Assembly (NCBI GenBank): GCA_902806565.1
Contig: CADCXA010000025.1
Location: 992,001 to 1,056,000, forward strand
DNA length: 64,000 nucleotides
Source: Hypoxylon rubiginosum
Lineage: Eukaryota; Ascomycota; Sordariomycetes; Xylariales; Hypoxylaceae
Direction: 5' to 3'
The first letter of the stretch is position 1. Each line of letters begins with the position of its first letter. Below, piece after piece: positions 1-11,446 of the stretch. The notes below the pieces were generated by a model. The model made no database searches. It had not been told where the DNA came from and was given only the letters and a program-made list of their open reading frames with translations. A program made the translations under genes and the position numbers.

Positions 1-2282
1 ATCATTGGTCACCTGATTAAACAGTTGGATGACTTGCATACTGATGCACAATATCTGTTAAGTCGCCGCTAACTGACTAGCATATGTTTAGATAGATAGG
101 TATAGGTATTAATCTGTAGCTTAGGAATGATAACTCGAGTTTATACCAAGGTAACTATCGTTCTAGCCACCTACCTAATAAAGCGATCACATATAATCGA
201 TGCAGAATTGCTCAGCCTGCTTCGAAGGATACAGTAACAGATATTAATTCGCTCCTTTCGAGATATGGTAGCATTGCCGTAAGACTTGTTGGTAAGTTGT
301 GTTATAGTGGTGGGGGATGGAGGGGGAGGGGGAGGAGAAAAGAAAAAATAGATGGCCACCCGCTGAGACATCTTTGAAGTCGAAACCACCCAAACATAAC
401 GTTAAGTTGGCTACATGTAGCCATTATCATGGTACCTATCTAGAAATGTACCTAGTTGGACTCACGCCGGCGGTTAGCTCACCGAACGCCCCCCCCCCTG
501 TCTCCATATTTTCTTACATCCGTGGATTCTTACCTACCCGAGCTAGCTCCATTGCTGGCACGGCTCCCCTATTCTGACCCCCCCTGTTCTCCAACCTCGG
601 GAAAGCAAGCGCACACACATCTCCGTTCTCTTCCTTGCGAATATGTACATGACGGCAAGGTTCCAGATTACAGGTACTTATTCAGACACGTAGCATCGCA
701 TCGCAAGCACGAAAGGAGGCGCTGAGAACGATGCAACACCATCCGCTGCCTTCGTACATTTGCATTGCAGATAGGATAAAAAAGCCTTGGCTAACATTAC
801 TTCCTACCTACATATACATGTACATATATCCTATGCCTACGGCTACATACGTACATACATGGCACATACATCATACATATGTAGTACCCACGCAGCCCAC
901 TCAACGGTTCTATCTAACCCATCTGTCTCCATCCGCTCATCTGTCTCTATCCACACACATCATGGCAGCATGGTTGTACCGATGTTTCCAGTGTACCTAA
1001 CCCATTACGCTTACCATCTTCGGCCGAGTGGGGGCACCTTTCTTCTAGGTCCTATCGTGATGAGATTTTCACCCATGTCCAAAAGTACCTACCTACAGTG
1101 TACGTAGACGTTAAACAACCTTGAAGCCGACAGGTAGCCGCTACGTACTTCATCCCGTACACATCACACAGTCCACAGTCCACACTAAAGTTACCAATCA
1201 CGGTACCTACATAAAATGTACGTACCAAACCAGGGCCCGAGCAGGGACTTTACCTTTTCCCTTCCTGCTTGCCAATGGATCCCCCGTGTCCCCACCCGCA
1301 ATGCAAGTAGCCTTAACCCGGCAATCCTACTAAAAAGCACAGATTGTACCGAAATAGGTAGTAGTTTGCTAGGAACTATCTACAGGTTAGGGGCGGAAAA
1401 ATACATGGAGATAAAAAAAAATCCACACAAGTACCTCAGGTAATAATGTACCCCAGTTATCATGTATAATGTAGCGTCGTAGTGGGTCGTACACATTAGA
1501 CCTGCTCTCTGCAAGGATCCGTTGCCCGAACCCACAGCCCACTAGCCCACACACTTCAAAATATCCACTTGTCTGCTCGTTCACTGGGTACATAATGTAC
1601 GTACTTAAGGTAGACTAGCCCACTCGTCCGTGCACCCCCAGCATCCCAGCACCCCAGCTGCCCAGCCGAGAGCTAGCCATGAAAAAAACCAAGATACCTA
1701 CTACCGTAAAAAGGTACATATCCACTGTTTCGCATAGCATCCAGGTTACTACTACCTCTCTATTGTATCCAGCTCGTGCCTAGCCCCCGAGCCCTTGTCA
1801 AACAAATCTGAGTATTACCAACCTTGGTCTCCTCTCTTAATCCCTTCTAACTTTTTTCTCAATAGTTTTCTTCAACACTCCATCATCTTCCCCAGCCTCA
1901 TCAACGTCGCCCCCGTTACCGCCACGATAATCATCGATATTCATCCTCGTCGGCGCTATAGTAACGACGACAAGACCAGGCCGCGACCTAACTTGCACAT
2001 CACTAATACCCATTCGACACCTTTCCTTCCACCCGACCGTACAAGGCCTTGTCAAGTCTTGCAAGACTCAGACAATTGGGTTGCGAGGGTGGGTGTTCCT
2101 AGTGTGTGAGGTCGAATAGGAGCCCAAGAAATCGTCCGGCGACTCTTAGATCCACGCGACATTCTACCTATAATCTATCACCAGCATCGCAATACCTCGG
2201 TACCAACACTGGTTTAGGTATTATTATTAGTCTTTAGATCCGATCACAATCCCTCTGCGCGACGACAGTACCGAACGCGAAG
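1..2282. promoter_or_regulatory. Gene-free upstream region and probable 5' leader of the Tup1 gene
   Basis: No open frame here looks like a known protein. The left part is low-complexity and carries several TACCTA/TAGGTA words (for example near 170, 808 and 1088). From about 1830 to 1920 the plus strand becomes pyrimidine-rich (TCCTCTC, TTTTTTCTC, CATCATCTTCC), a composition common around fungal transcription starts. It is followed by roughly 370 nt of leader before the Tup1 ATG. Short open frames in this leader could act as uORFs, but nothing in the sequence proves that. Confidence 0.4.
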
Positions 2283-4390
2283 ATGTCTATGTACCCGCAC
2301 CGCGGTATACCGCAAAATGCGGCGCGTCTGAACGAGCTTCTTGAGCAGATTCGATCTGAATTCGATAACCAAGTTCGCCTGAATGAAGGCTATGAACAGC
2401 AGAGTGAGTCAAGACACCGCCCACAATCGAAGATAAGCGAGGAAGAGTTGCCAGCACCCAGCTGTACCTGGCTAGGTCTACAAAAATAATCGTCGGTTTC
2501 GTACTGGCGCGAGACGATATACTAACGGTTTGGTAGTTCAACAGCAGGTTCAAGAGGCCCAGCTGGTAAGAGAGAAGGTTTATCAGCTCGAGCAGTCGCA
2601 TATGAACATCAAGGCCAAGTAAGGAAACACTGCAACTTATCTAGAACTTGGGAAACGAATATCTAACCTCGGTATAGGTATGAAGAAGAGATGGTTTTGC
2701 TACGACGCCAGCTCGAGGCCGCACGAGGAGGTGCCCCTCAGCCTGCGATACCTGGCCCGCCCCAGCATGGCGGCCCTTCCGCGGGACCTCCGCCTCCTTC
2801 GATCGGAATGGGAAATAACCTCTTTAGCGGTATAATGACTGGCCAGGGCGGCCAAGGCGGTCTGCCACCGCAGCCGACTCCGCAGGAGCAACCGCCCCCG
2901 GGGCCCCAGCATCAAATCCCGCAGCCGCCCCCGGGCCTACAAGGGCCTCCCCCTCCCCCTCCGCCGCCTGCTCAGCAGCCTCCTTTTCAGCAGCCCTACC
3001 AGGGTCCCGCCCCCAACGGGTTCCCTGGCCAGCCCCCTCAGGCCACGGCTTCACCCGGTCCGGGCAAGCGTGGCATTGGTAGACCTCCTGCTGGCGGACC
3101 TGCTACTCCACAGATCAACACTCCGATGCCCTATGCTGGGCCTGGTGCTTCCCCGCAGGTAGCCAACCATCCGGCCCCGGATCATAGAGGAATGCCACCT
3201 CACCCCATAGTCAACAATGCGCTTGGCGATTTGGACGTGGAACGTCTCCCCGCTCATGTTAAGAAGACTCGGGATGATTGGTTTGTCATCTTTAACCAGA
3301 ACGTCCCGCGCATGCTGGACGTTGATCTAGTCCACACTTTGAACCACGAAAGTGTTGTCTGCTGCGTCAGATTCAGTCACGATGGCAAGTACGTCGCGAC
3401 AGGCTGTAACAGGTCTGCCCAAATTTACGATGTAACCACCGGAGAAAAGGTGTGTGTGCTGCAGGACGAGAACGTCGACATCTCGGGAGATTTGTATATC
3501 CGCAGCGTTTGTTTCAGTCCCGATGGCAAGTACCTAGCGACTGGTGCCGAGGACAAGCTGATTCGTGTAAGTTTTACCTCGTTTGTTCATAAACGGCCAG
3601 CTTATCACCGTTTCCATGTCATTACGAGCTGCTAATTTAAGATAGGTTTGGGACATTGCCACCCGTACCATCCGTAACACATTCGCCGGTCACGAGCAGG
3701 ACATCTACTCACTTGACTTTGCGAGAGACGGCCGGACGATTGCCTCCGGTAGTGGAGATAGAACCGTCCGACTCTGGGATATTGAGCAAGGCACGAACAT
3801 GCTAACGCTCTCCATTGAAGACGGCGTGACGACTGTTGCCATCTCACCAGACACGAAATATGTGGCTGCTGGTTCACTCGACAAGAGCGTTCGAGTTTGG
3901 GATATCCATCAAGGATACCTGCTGGAGCGGCTGGAGGGCCCAGAAGGCCACAAGGATAGTGTTTACTCTGTCGCGTTCTCTCCTAACGGAAAGGATCTTG
4001 TGAGTGGCAGTCTCGACAAGACTATCAAGATGTGGGAACTATCGTCTCCTAGAGGCGTGCAAAACCCTGGCCCCAAGGGAGGCAGATGCGTGAAGACGTT
4101 TGAAGGCCACCGAGTGAGTATTAATCTCTCCGCCCTACTATTTATTATGCTAACGCGATTAGGACTTCGTTCTGAGTGTTGCGCTGACTCCCGACGCCAA
4201 CTGGGTCATGTCGGGCTCCAAGGATCGTGGCGTGCAGTTCTGGGATCCTCGAACCGGATTTACCCAGTTGATGCTTCAGGGACACAAGAACTCGGTAATC
4301 TCTGTTGCCCCCAGCCCCATGGGTAGCTACTTTGCGACTGGTTCCGGCGACATGAGGGCGCGCATCTGGTCGTATCGCGCAATATCCTAG
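2283..4390 (+). CDS. tup1: Tup1/RcoA-type WD40 transcriptional corepressor
   Basis: Five exons (2283-2403, 2537-2618, 2678-3566, 3646-4113, 4163-4390) join in frame to 595 residues, the usual Tup1/RcoA/Rco-1 length. Residues 1 to about 80 form the Tup_N tetramerisation coiled coil (starts MSMYPHRG, contains [14 protein letters not shown] and [13 protein letters not shown]). Next come a Pro/Gln/Gly-rich linker (about 80-195) and a C-terminal seven-bladed WD40 propeller (about 240-595) with repeated GH...D..V...S and W(D/E) signatures such as [12 protein letters not shown] and [12 protein letters not shown], ending near IWSY. Tup1 proteins act in the nucleus with Ssn6/Cyc8, recruited by sequence-specific repressors, and control development, carbon and nitrogen genes. 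The ATG is the first one in frame with the Tup_N helix. The gene is convergent with RMP1, with 485 nt between the stops. All junctions are GT-AG. Identity is essentially certain; exact exon ends are inferred from frame and homology. Confidence 0.96.
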
Positions 4391-4875
4391 AGCGGCTCAA
4401 GCAGGAACGAACAGGCAAGCATCCGACTTGAGAGTCCCGTGATAATTCCAGACGGCACAAATTCTATAATGTTCTCGGAGGGGCCGGAGTACGATGGAAT
4501 GAGAAGGGTTATGGATTGGTTAGCGTCCTTATAGGTATGATTAGAGGATTCTAGTTATGCTAATACTAGCGTGGCCTTGGCCTTCGAGCTCAAACCTTTG
4601 CCTACCCAAAGGCGAGCTCGCAAGCACCAAGAAATAGATTTATCAAGGACTTTGAGAGAGCGTAACTAAAATTTCAACGGTCTCAAGAGAACGGGTGGTA
4701 AATTAAATGAATATGTGCTACGTAGCTTATATCAGCACTATTATTACGCGAGTTTTCATAGTAATTTCAAGAATGAGGGTTAGAAGCCCATCAAGTACAC
4801 TGCGCGGAAGAATAATTACCTCAGGGTATATATATCTCTATTGACGCTGCCGTCTGTATCTCATATGTATGTGGT
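4391..4875. other. Convergent intergenic region (3' ends of Tup1 and RMP1)
   Basis: This 485-nt spacer between two stop codons presumably holds both 3' UTRs and polyadenylation signals. It is AT-rich in its right half (TATATATCTC near 4830). No coding signal or structured RNA was seen. Confidence 0.5.
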
Positions 4876-5972
4876 TCAAAATAGGCCTTTGAACAAATTA
4901 TCAAATTCATCACCACCTTTCTTAGCCTTCTTTTTCTTCTTCGGCGGCTTCAAGTCCCTTTTGTCAGGTGTATTCTTGGTATCATCGACCTTTACCTTTG
5001 AGGCGGTGTCATCACCGCCGTATTTCTGATCGCCTTTGGCCAGGTCGAGCGTCTCGGAAGACTCCAAGAGGCTCCCGGACCCCCCCTCGAGCTTTTGCTT
5101 TTTCCTCCGCAGCTTCTCGGCCCTGGCTACTTCGTCTCGCGAGACGACCGCCCCTCCTCCTCGACCTGGGACCAAGTCCCGGGATGCTTGGTTAGACGGG
5201 ACATGTAGCGCTAGCTGCTTTGCGTCGTCGCCTGCGTTGCCGAACCCCTCGGCGGCAGACGTGGTATTATTAGCAGGTTTAGGTAGTCCATGCGCCGCGG
5301 CAGAGGAGTCGTCATGGTCTGCCGCTGCGTCTCCTACCAGCTGCGCGCAGGCGGCGTGCACTTGCGCCAGCGCGCCGAGCAGCACGACGCCCAGCGTCGC
5401 GAACTGGTTGTCGGCGGTCAGCTGCGAGAAGGCTCTGCGTTGCTTCTGGTCAGCTGCTGCTGCTTGTGCAAATTTTATCGTCTCGTAACGTCTTGTATGC
5501 GTCTCCGTCCTCCCGTTTTTTCTTAGGTCCAAGAAAGTCCTTAATTTAGAGCGGACGAGGAAGGAGGTCGATGGCAAAGGAAAAAGGGGGCAAATATAAT
5601 GCAAACGTACAAGTAACATTTCGGCACCAGCACGTCGCGCAACCAGCGCACGTGATCCCGCACTTTCTCCTCCTCCTTCTTCTTCTCCTTTTCCTCCTCG
5701 TCGACGAGAAGCTTGCGCTTTTTGCCCTTCTTGGCGACCGCAGATTGGGATCTGGCGGCGGCGGCGTCGGCGAGCTCGTCGACCAGCTTGTCGACGCGGC
5801 GCCGCAGCATGCCGAAGGCGCCCCACCACGCCGCGCGCCGGTGCTGGTTCCGGTTGCGGTGGTTGAAGCCCCAGAGCACCGGCTGCAGCGGCCGCAGCAT
5901 GTCTAGCGCTTCCTCGTACCCGTTGGTGTTACTGCCGCCCGCAGCAGCGGCGGTATCTGGGAGGACGGCCAT
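4876..5972 (-). CDS. RMP1: RNase MRP protein subunit Rmp1
   Basis: Two exons (5972-5611, 5434-4876) give 306 residues. The N-terminal half carries the Rmp1 RNA-binding domain: a helical LRPLQPVLWGF segment, the signature FNHRNRNQHRRAAWW (about residues 35-50), LRRRVDKLVDEL, and after a basic insert WLRDVLVPKCYL. The splice joins this directly to AFSQLTADNQFATLGVVLLG, the conserved continuation of the domain, which supports the junction. The C-terminal third is low-complexity and Lys/Asp-rich, with poly-Lys (PPKKKKKAKK) and a DEFDNLFKGL tail, as expected of a nucleolar protein. Rmp1 is specific to RNase MRP, which cleaves pre-rRNA in ITS1 and also certain mRNAs; it is not in RNase P. The donor is GTACGT and the acceptor CAG. 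Fungal Rmp1 is poorly conserved outside the domain, so assignment rests mainly on the HRNRNQH block. Confidence 0.88.
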
Positions 5973-7765
5973 TACATTGTTCTTGGCGGTTGCGGTTGTA
6001 GTTGTGGTTGTTTCTCGTCCCGGGGATACAATACAATAAGGTGATAAAAATGAGCTTTCAAAATGATAGGAGGTATCAAGTTACCTATCCGCTAACCTTA
6101 TAAAAACTTTTACGGGCCGGGGATCTGCCGTAGAGGAACTTTCTTAATGCCCCTTTAGACTTGTTATGGTTCGTGATATGTTGCCAGCAAAAATTCACCA
6201 GACTTTTAGAAAAACGAAGTTTAATCATTAAATGAAATTTAGTGATTAAGAGGTGCGCTCTGACTTGTTTATATGCATATATATGCAATTATACTGTATG
6301 ATATTATGCACTTATACCGAATACCAACAGTGAGGTCTCATAAACCTCCCTGCCAGGCGCCGAACAACATCCTCAGGGAGTTTTCGATATACTATACTCG
6401 ATTTAAATACTATTCTCATATAGCATATAGAGGTATTCAATGGGAACAAAGGTCAACTGTTTCAGTAGAATACTAACTATCCCAAGACACCTGGGATCTG
6501 ACCATCATTACGGTATCCCTTGCATTATAGTATTAACGATCTTCTGAGATGGGCTACACCACTACTGAGTTGGACTGTAGTACGCCAATAAGACCAATGT
6601 AAGTGTTGTCTCTGGGTATCCCTATAGGTCTTGTATATCTAGTCAGTAACGACTTCCTGGGTATATATATGGTCTTACTTTGCGTACATCAGTCTCATTA
6701 CAGCTATTATCTTGGATGGATTGCTGGTAGCTATCATTCCGCATCTCTCAAGCTAAGAACCTGCTAAGAACCTACTCGCAAGGGGAGCCACGGAAGCCGA
6801 CCTTCTTCAGCGTCATTCGGTCATGAAGTAATACTCTGCTAGCTTTCACGATACCCTCTTTAAGCTCAGTTTCATACCTGAGTATGTACAAATCCAACAG
6901 AATCGCAATATCATACTAGTGAGCCCAACGTAGTCGTACATCTTCAACAGTCATACGTATCTTAAAACGTCCGCGGAGCTCACACTTGCGCGTGCACGGG
7001 AGACTCATGCGCGGATTGTTCTATGGTCGCCAAGCGCGTTCCACACATCCCTTTGATATTATTCGGGGCGTCTATGTTGCTAAAGCCAAGGTCCGGATGC
7101 ATCTCGGACCAGACTCGGTCTCGAGCAAGCAACTGGCAAATCACGGCCGGCGTGGGTCTTTCCCTGTCAAGTAGGAACTTCTCCCCTTGCTTGATCAGGC
7201 AGATATTGCCGATGATCATATGCAATAAAGACATCCCGCTCGTTGACGGCCCATTGGACCTTTGCATCGACTAGCTGCCGGGCATGGTCCTTGTTCGCTT
7301 CGCTCGTTCCGCTGGCTGCCGGACAGCTTTTCCTGCCGACGATATCGGTTTCATCTTTGGTAAGTAGAGCGCTGATCGGTGCCGAGACATTCTGAAAGAC
7401 GGGGTGGAAATTGATGCAGTCGAGCCATCGACAGAGAAACACAAGTGCTGGGTATAAGAGGGATTAGATGTCGTCTCAGATCGATGTTTCTGAACTCGGT
7501 CCTTAGATTAGAGTGGACGTCTCTGCGAAGGAACACGGCCATAACGTTTGAGAATTCGGCCTCTCCCCTTGGGCTCGACGTGAGTTTGATGCGCACCTTC
7601 TGTGTGGCGAGGGCCTTAACCATAAGTGTATCGACGTATACATGACGTATCCGCCACTATACAGCCGTATACCTAGGTAGATATGGCATTATATGCATGA
7701 AATGTATCTTGGGATAATGCCCCAAGTTCCAAAAACCACATGCAAAAAACAACACCTGGCAAGTG
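5973..7765. other. Gene-poor AT-rich interval between RMP1 and the rhodopsin-like gene
   Basis: About 1.8 kb with no confident gene. From 6050 to 6970 it is AT-rich and full of TATA, ATAT and TTAA words, consistent with RIP-eroded DNA, though no RIP index was computed. The 3' part (6980-7625) has a separate weak coding signal listed on its own. A perfect TACCTAGGTA dyad lies at 7670-7679. Confidence 0.4.
6980..7625 (-). pseudogene. Possible degenerate coding remnant, family not recognised
   Basis: On the minus strand, three partly overlapping open stretches in different frames (about 7623-7351, 7442-7167 and 7267-6980) have more protein-like composition than the surrounding AT-rich DNA, for example KVRIKLTSSPRGEAEFSNV followed in another frame by CRWLDCINFHPVFQNVSAP. 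No GT-AG arrangement that I could find joins them into one sensible protein, and I recognise no domain. A frameshifted old gene is the simplest reading; chance open frames are the alternative. Confidence 0.18.
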
Positions 7766-9099
7766 CTAGTTCGCCTCTCCGACTCTCCTCTCGCGCGCCC
7801 TCACCCGCTCCGGCATCTTCGGCTCGCTCTCGCCGTCGCTGTCCTTGCGCCAACTCGCCATCCTATAGTACCCCTGCTGCTGCTGCTGCTGCTCGGGGCC
7901 CTCCCCGCTCCGCGTCCTCCGGTGCTGCACGGCCACCGTGCCGGACCGGCGCCACGAGTAGTGGAAGGAGCGGGAAGGGTATGAGTGGCGTGGCGAAGAC
8001 AAGGACGAAGAAGAGGAGCCCCCGAACACGAGCCTAACGAGGGGCCGCAGCGTCGCGACCGCCGAGGCGACGATGCCGAGGCCGATCTCGGTTGTGGACC
8101 AGATGGCCAGGTCCGTGAACTCGTACATGAAGTCGCCCGGCTGCGTCAGCTGCCAGATGTACGGGATGCGGACGATGGTGGCCGAGGATGCGCTGGCGGG
8201 GACGTTTTTAGTTAGCACATTTTTACGATTTGGTGTATGAGTTTTCGGGGAAAATAAGGGGGGGGGGGGAAGGGGGTAATGAAAGACATACATAGATCCG
8301 AGAGCTAGAGTGCAAGAAACCAAGACCTGGGATCTCTTGGAAAGCCCGAGGTTCTGTACGAGCGCGATGGGCAGCAAGCCGAGTATCCAATCGGCGACGG
8401 CGTTGACGGCCGCGGCCGCGTACGTGCAGCCTATGACGAGCTCGTCGCTCCAGCACCGGCCGACGGCGCCGGGGACGTGCTTCAGCCAGAAGAAGGAGAC
8501 GGGCTGGCACTGGAAGGCGGCCATGAAGGCGTAGAAGACGTGGTAGGCGAGGCACACGAGCAGCGTGGCGCAGATGACGGTCCGCTGCCACGCCTGCGGG
8601 CTGATGCGCAGCAGGAAGAGGCCCACGGTAAACTTGGCAAGCATGGACGTCACGACGTAGACTAGTTCCGCGGCCCATCTGCTCTGTTTGTTGTTAAATT
8701 GTTAAAAAAACGGCAACTAATCAATAGCGTGTTCCATCCATGTTTTCGATCCTCGGGAAGGATTTTAGTTACCTTGAGAGCAAGCGGAATATGCTCCACG
8801 GGGACGGCGGCGAGATGTTTGCCTGCCCCGTACGAGATAGTGTGCATGACAATCGCTGTGTAGGCTACGAAGGAAGCCTTGTCTCGGTTAGCCCCTAATT
8901 CCATAAATAGTTGTCCTCCCCCCTCGAGAGGTAGCGTTGGTTTGTTTACCATCGACGCAACAGCTAACCAGTCCTCCACCTGAAACACCTTCAAGATGAA
9001 CAGTCTAACGAAGCATCGAAGCGTCACCGTGAGGGCCGCGAGGCCGAGGAAGAACAGTGTCACGGCGGCGAGCTGGGGTCCGCGGTCGTCCAGCGCCAT
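7766..9099 (-). CDS. Rhodopsin-domain integral membrane protein (fungal Pth11/SAT20-like family)
   Basis: Four exons (9099-8950, 8877-8773, 8683-8292, 8192-7766) give 357 residues with about seven hydrophobic segments. Family landmarks: TLRCFVRLFILKVFQVEDWL (the DDWL-type motif after TM1), SYGAGKHL, RWAAELVYVVTSMLAKFTVGLFLLR, the RCW motif (GRCWSDE), WILGLLPIALV, TIVRIPYI, and the final TEIGLGIVASAVATLRPLVR, typical of TM7 in these proteins. The splice removing the C-rich intron at 8291-8193 restores LGS-I-ASSATIVR, in line with the family. A cytosolic tail follows, with a polyserine stretch, a polyglutamine run encoded by a CTG/CAG repeat near 7877, and many Arg/Glu. Function is unknown in most members; some are plant-pathogen effector-related or sit in toxin clusters, but nothing here forms such a cluster. 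The start ATG was chosen because it begins just before TM1; a longer upstream open frame is less plausible. Confidence 0.85.
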
Positions 9100-11446
9100 G
9101 GTTCGGAACAAGCTAGAATCATCTAGCAAAAAAGCCGTTGGCGGGTGAGACAACACACACCCTAAGGGAACCAAGGAGCAAGCCCCGGAAAAGCAAAATT
9201 GGCCCAACGGGCAAACCTCGAGACAAGCGTGATCACATCCAAGTGACTCAGAAGGATCGAGGAGGGACGGCAAGACAAATATGTATAAGCGAGGGACGCA
9301 AACAGATATATATATAGCAATGTTATATCCAATCCAGCAACGCAGTCTGGGGTAACGGGCCATCGTCGTGACAGTGCTATCCTTGCGAGTGAGAGGGGAG
9401 TAAACAAGGGTCCTCCTGCCCTAGCAAACAACTGAAGATTCGCGATAGACGGCGAACCGTGCCATCTACGGGAACAAGTCCGCCCATGTCACCAGCGACT
9501 AGAAGCCTTTCTGCCTTTCTCGGGCCCGTAAGGCGATCGAAGTTGAACTAACCCTAACCCGCATATGCGATCGTCGGTAGTCTGGCTCTAAACGTCCAAC
9601 CCCTGGGTTACCACTCCGCCGGCGGAGCTAATATGAGTCGGGGCATGAGCTTATTTTCGTCTTTGTTTGGCCGCATAAAGGACCCGTGAGTTTTGCTGTA
9701 AGGAGAAAATAGGGTGGACCATTAGACCTGCGAAGCAAACTAAGGAGGGAAGATATTAAGCGGCGCGGCCTAAAGAGGAAGGCTGTCGTTGGAGCATTTT
9801 GCAGCTACCCCCGTCCCCGTCACATGGTAGGTAACGGCGGCGGGCCCACGGCTCGGTGAAGACCGCGGGACAACGACGGAGCTGGCTCGCTAGTTCTCGG
9901 CAGTGACGAAGAGAGACGGGAGGCCCTAATGAGGCAGCTCGCTAAGATGGATTTGGTAGACTATCAGAACTACACAGGCAATCGATAGCGAAAGATCGAC
10001 GGTTCGACCCCACCGAGGATAGGGCCGAAGACGAACGGAGTAGCTGTCGCATCCCGCTCGATGCGGGGGTGGTTAGAGATACATCTGTCTGAACAAGGGG
10101 TTTTATTTATATCCCGTATGGGCAGAGTGGTGAGTGTTTCAACATCAACATTAGGATAGAGTCGTCAATAAATAAATAAAACCATTCCCCGTTTGCAGTC
10201 ATTAATTTTAAAATCCATTACACACAAAAATAAGTAATTAAGAGACGAGCTGGAACCGATGATAATATGCCCTCTTTCTCTCTCTCGTGCTGGCTTTTGA
10301 AGTATACTAAAGGGTTGCTGACTCAAATCGCGCGGTTGGAGAAACGAGGGGGGTATCGCGGGATTGGGGATTGCAGGAGGGTAGACGAAACGTTGCGGCT
10401 GGTGATGTGATGAACTAGATAGGCAGAGCATTGTAACATCTTTGTTACCTGCCGTTAGTGAGGTTAAATGAATGCGTTGCATTGAACTATATCGAGTAGA
10501 AGATTCTGAATGGAACCAAAAGCTGGACTGTAACGAATTTACCTGGAGATGGGGATTTGGACACCCACGGTGGGTTCCAGCTGGCACCGGCTGTAGTATG
10601 AGTGGATAAGTGTTGCAAGACATATCTCAGCCGCAACTTCAACTTAACATCCACGATTCTTTAACATCTTCAGCTACGCTTAACCAAACATTTCACACAG
10701 TAGAATAGACATATAAAACCAGGCACGTGGGGTTTTTAGGGAATCAGAGTTGATTTCCTATACTATTTATTAGGGGGAAAGCATGAACAACGCGAGAATG
10801 CGATGAGAAACGGATCTTCGGGGCGTAGCAGTGGAGATAGAAGAGTGGACTCGTATCGACTCATCTCATGTGCTAGATGAGAGAAGAGAGAAAACTTCAT
10901 CTATCTGCCAGCTGCTAGCCGATCCACAGGGAAGGAGTACTGCTATTAGCAGTATACAACCTCATCGCAAGCGTGCCAGCAAAAGTGCAATTTATCAGGG
11001 GGTGAAAACCAGTAGCGAAAATCAAACCAGGGGGGGGGGCCGAATATCCTTAGAAAAGGAGTCAAAGAAACAGCATTGCCTAGGGACCCAAGAATCCTTA
11101 GATATCAAGGGCTACCCTTCCAACCAGATTGTTCCTGCCACCTATCTTTCCACCAAGAGTTTCCTTCGAGGTTGTATGCTTAAGCAAGGAAGTTAGTCAC
11201 GAAGCAGGCACTTTGTGTCTCGAATGAGACTCGATTATGGAAAGGTTGCGATGCTTAACTTACATGGTACTTAGGGCTGTATCAACCCTCTGAGGTGTTG
11301 TTGCAGGGCGAAGAAAGTATCTCGTGGACAGAAGTCATAAAGCCGCATAAGGGGAGGAACCCAAGTCAAGGCGGTGCGTGTCTAGAAACGTTAGCTAATG
11401 TGCAGATAATTTCAAGGCCGGAAGTAACCTTACCCATTGACACCCT
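9100..11446. other. Intergenic region between rhodopsin-like and Q/P-rich genes
   Basis: About 2.35 kb. The left 300 nt is presumably the promoter of the rhodopsin-like gene. Open frames such as 10165-10623 (-) and 10831-11196 (+) show no recognisable domain, biased composition and no convincing start, so they are not called. A GGTTCGACCCC word near 9993 resembles a Pol III B box but lacks a pairing T stem. No transposon ends were recognised. Confidence 0.4.

Noticed and set aside
1795..2109. 104-residue open frame upstream of Tup1
   Set aside because: It lies in a pyrimidine-rich leader, lacks homology and is better explained as 5' UTR sequence.
9955..10030. Possible tRNA because of GGTTCGACCCC near 9993
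   Set aside because: The T-arm cannot form five pairs around TTCGACC, no A-box lies at the right distance and no acceptor stem is evident.
10165..10623. 152-residue minus-strand open frame
   Set aside because: No recognised domain, irregular composition and an intergenic setting make a chance frame likelier.
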